Source of the DNA: an uncultured Rhodocyclaceae bacterium
GTDB taxonomy: Bacteria > Pseudomonadota > Gammaproteobacteria > Burkholderiales > Rhodocyclaceae
Direction: 5' to 3'
Assembly (NCBI GenBank): GCA_907163075.1
Contig: CAJQTY010000003.1
Span: forward strand, 424,637-488,636
DNA: 64,000 nt
The translations under genes were made by a program, and so were the position numbers. Every line of letters begins with the position of its first letter. The stretch's first letter is position 1. The notes beneath the pieces are model-generated. The model was not told the DNA's origin, made no database searches, and worked only from the letters and a program-made list of their open reading frames with translations. Shown in pieces: positions 63,609-64,000 of the stretch.

Positions 63609-64000
63609 GGCGTGTTCTCCACGCTGACCTGGTGCTGCAGCACTACGGCTTCGCCCGCTTGCCGGATTTCAAGAGCGATCGAGACCAGCCCATAGCGCTG
63701 CAGGGGGCCGGGAGAATAGGCGAACCGGCAGGCGCTGACACTCGACGCCAGCGCCGGAGTGCCTGCCGGCACGGCCGGGCACGCGGCGGGGCGCGGGTAA
63801 GGCAGCGTCCGTGCCAGACGATAGAGTGTGCCGAGCCCGTCACCCGCCGCCGACGTGCCGGCACCGCTGCACACGTAGACGAGCACCTGCTCGCCACCGG
63901 GGATCACATGAAAGCGATTGCTGGCGGAAGCCAGGGGGAAAAGCCTGGGCGCGATGCTGATCGTGGTTTCCTGGCTGGCGGCATTCCAGGCCGGCGCGCT
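63605..64000 (-). CDS. mshO: MshO-like minor pilin, C-terminal part (runs off right edge)
   Basis: The minus-strand frame is open from the right edge to a TGA at 63605, giving 131 visible residues without the N-terminus. The visible C-terminal domain (LFPLASASNRFHVIPGGEQV, VLVYVCSGAG, and SVSACRFAYSPG near the end) has the MshO/PilW minor-pilin pattern with two Cys. Position directly before mshP supports mshO. Confidence 0.75.
   Translation of the reverse strand, partial: SAPAWNAASQETTISIAPRLFPLASASNRFHVIPGGEQVLVYVCSGAGTSAAGDGLGTLYRLARTLPYPRPAACPAVPAGTPALASSVSACRFAYSPGPLQRYGLVSIALEIRQAGEAVVLQHQVSVENTP

Overview
The window is high-GC chromosomal DNA that fits a betaproteobacterium, most likely of the Rhodocyclales type. 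The evidence is gene content and order rather than any rRNA: a zinc-ribbon/DUF502/aspS/nudB string, pilBCD, a YpjD-like gene beside ffh, cytochrome c4 beside engB and hemB, bioB/bioC, a class I PPK2 and an MSHA-type pilus operon. No tRNA or rRNA gene was recognised.

Positions 1-7.7 kb are one end of an integrated element, all on the minus strand: tyrosine integrase, AlpA-like HTH protein, primase-helicase, a probable OB-fold protein, two hypotheticals, a terminase-small-subunit-like protein and an unidentified gene running off the left edge. The order resembles a phage satellite or small prophage. The right end abuts a C-terminal scrap of a host gene (7762-7860).

7.9-20.5 kb holds an RND efflux operon (membrane fusion protein, pump, outer-membrane channel), a small membrane protein, a SulP transporter, PPK2, and a three-gene envelope operon (glycine-zipper, DUF3300, DUF2950). 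20.9-27.1 kb is a redox and sulfur block: a sigma-54 activator with a cysteine-containing PAS domain, a divergent 56-residue Cys-rich membrane peptide, and an operon encoding an octaheme cytochrome c of the tetrathionate-reductase type, a b-type cytochrome, a monoheme cytochrome, a triple-rhodanese protein and a periplasmic DsrE protein.

27.5-51.8 kb is mainly housekeeping: ffh, ypjD-like, pilBCD, aspS, a secreted RNase Sa-like nuclease with a barstar-type inhibitor, nudB, an ECF sigma cassette, hsp20 with a good sigma-32 promoter, argB, slmA, hemB, engB, cytochrome c4, gpmI, bioCB and comF. A structured small-RNA candidate with a CUCCC-bearing loop lies between hemB and engB.

51.9-53.0 kb is an IS5-family insertion with 4-bp target duplications, placed exactly at the stop codon of mshN. 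From there to the right edge runs an MSHA pilus operon on the minus strand, transcribed mshO-P-Q-I-(pilN-like)-J-K-L-M-N. The pilus ATPase, platform and pilin genes of that system are not in the window.
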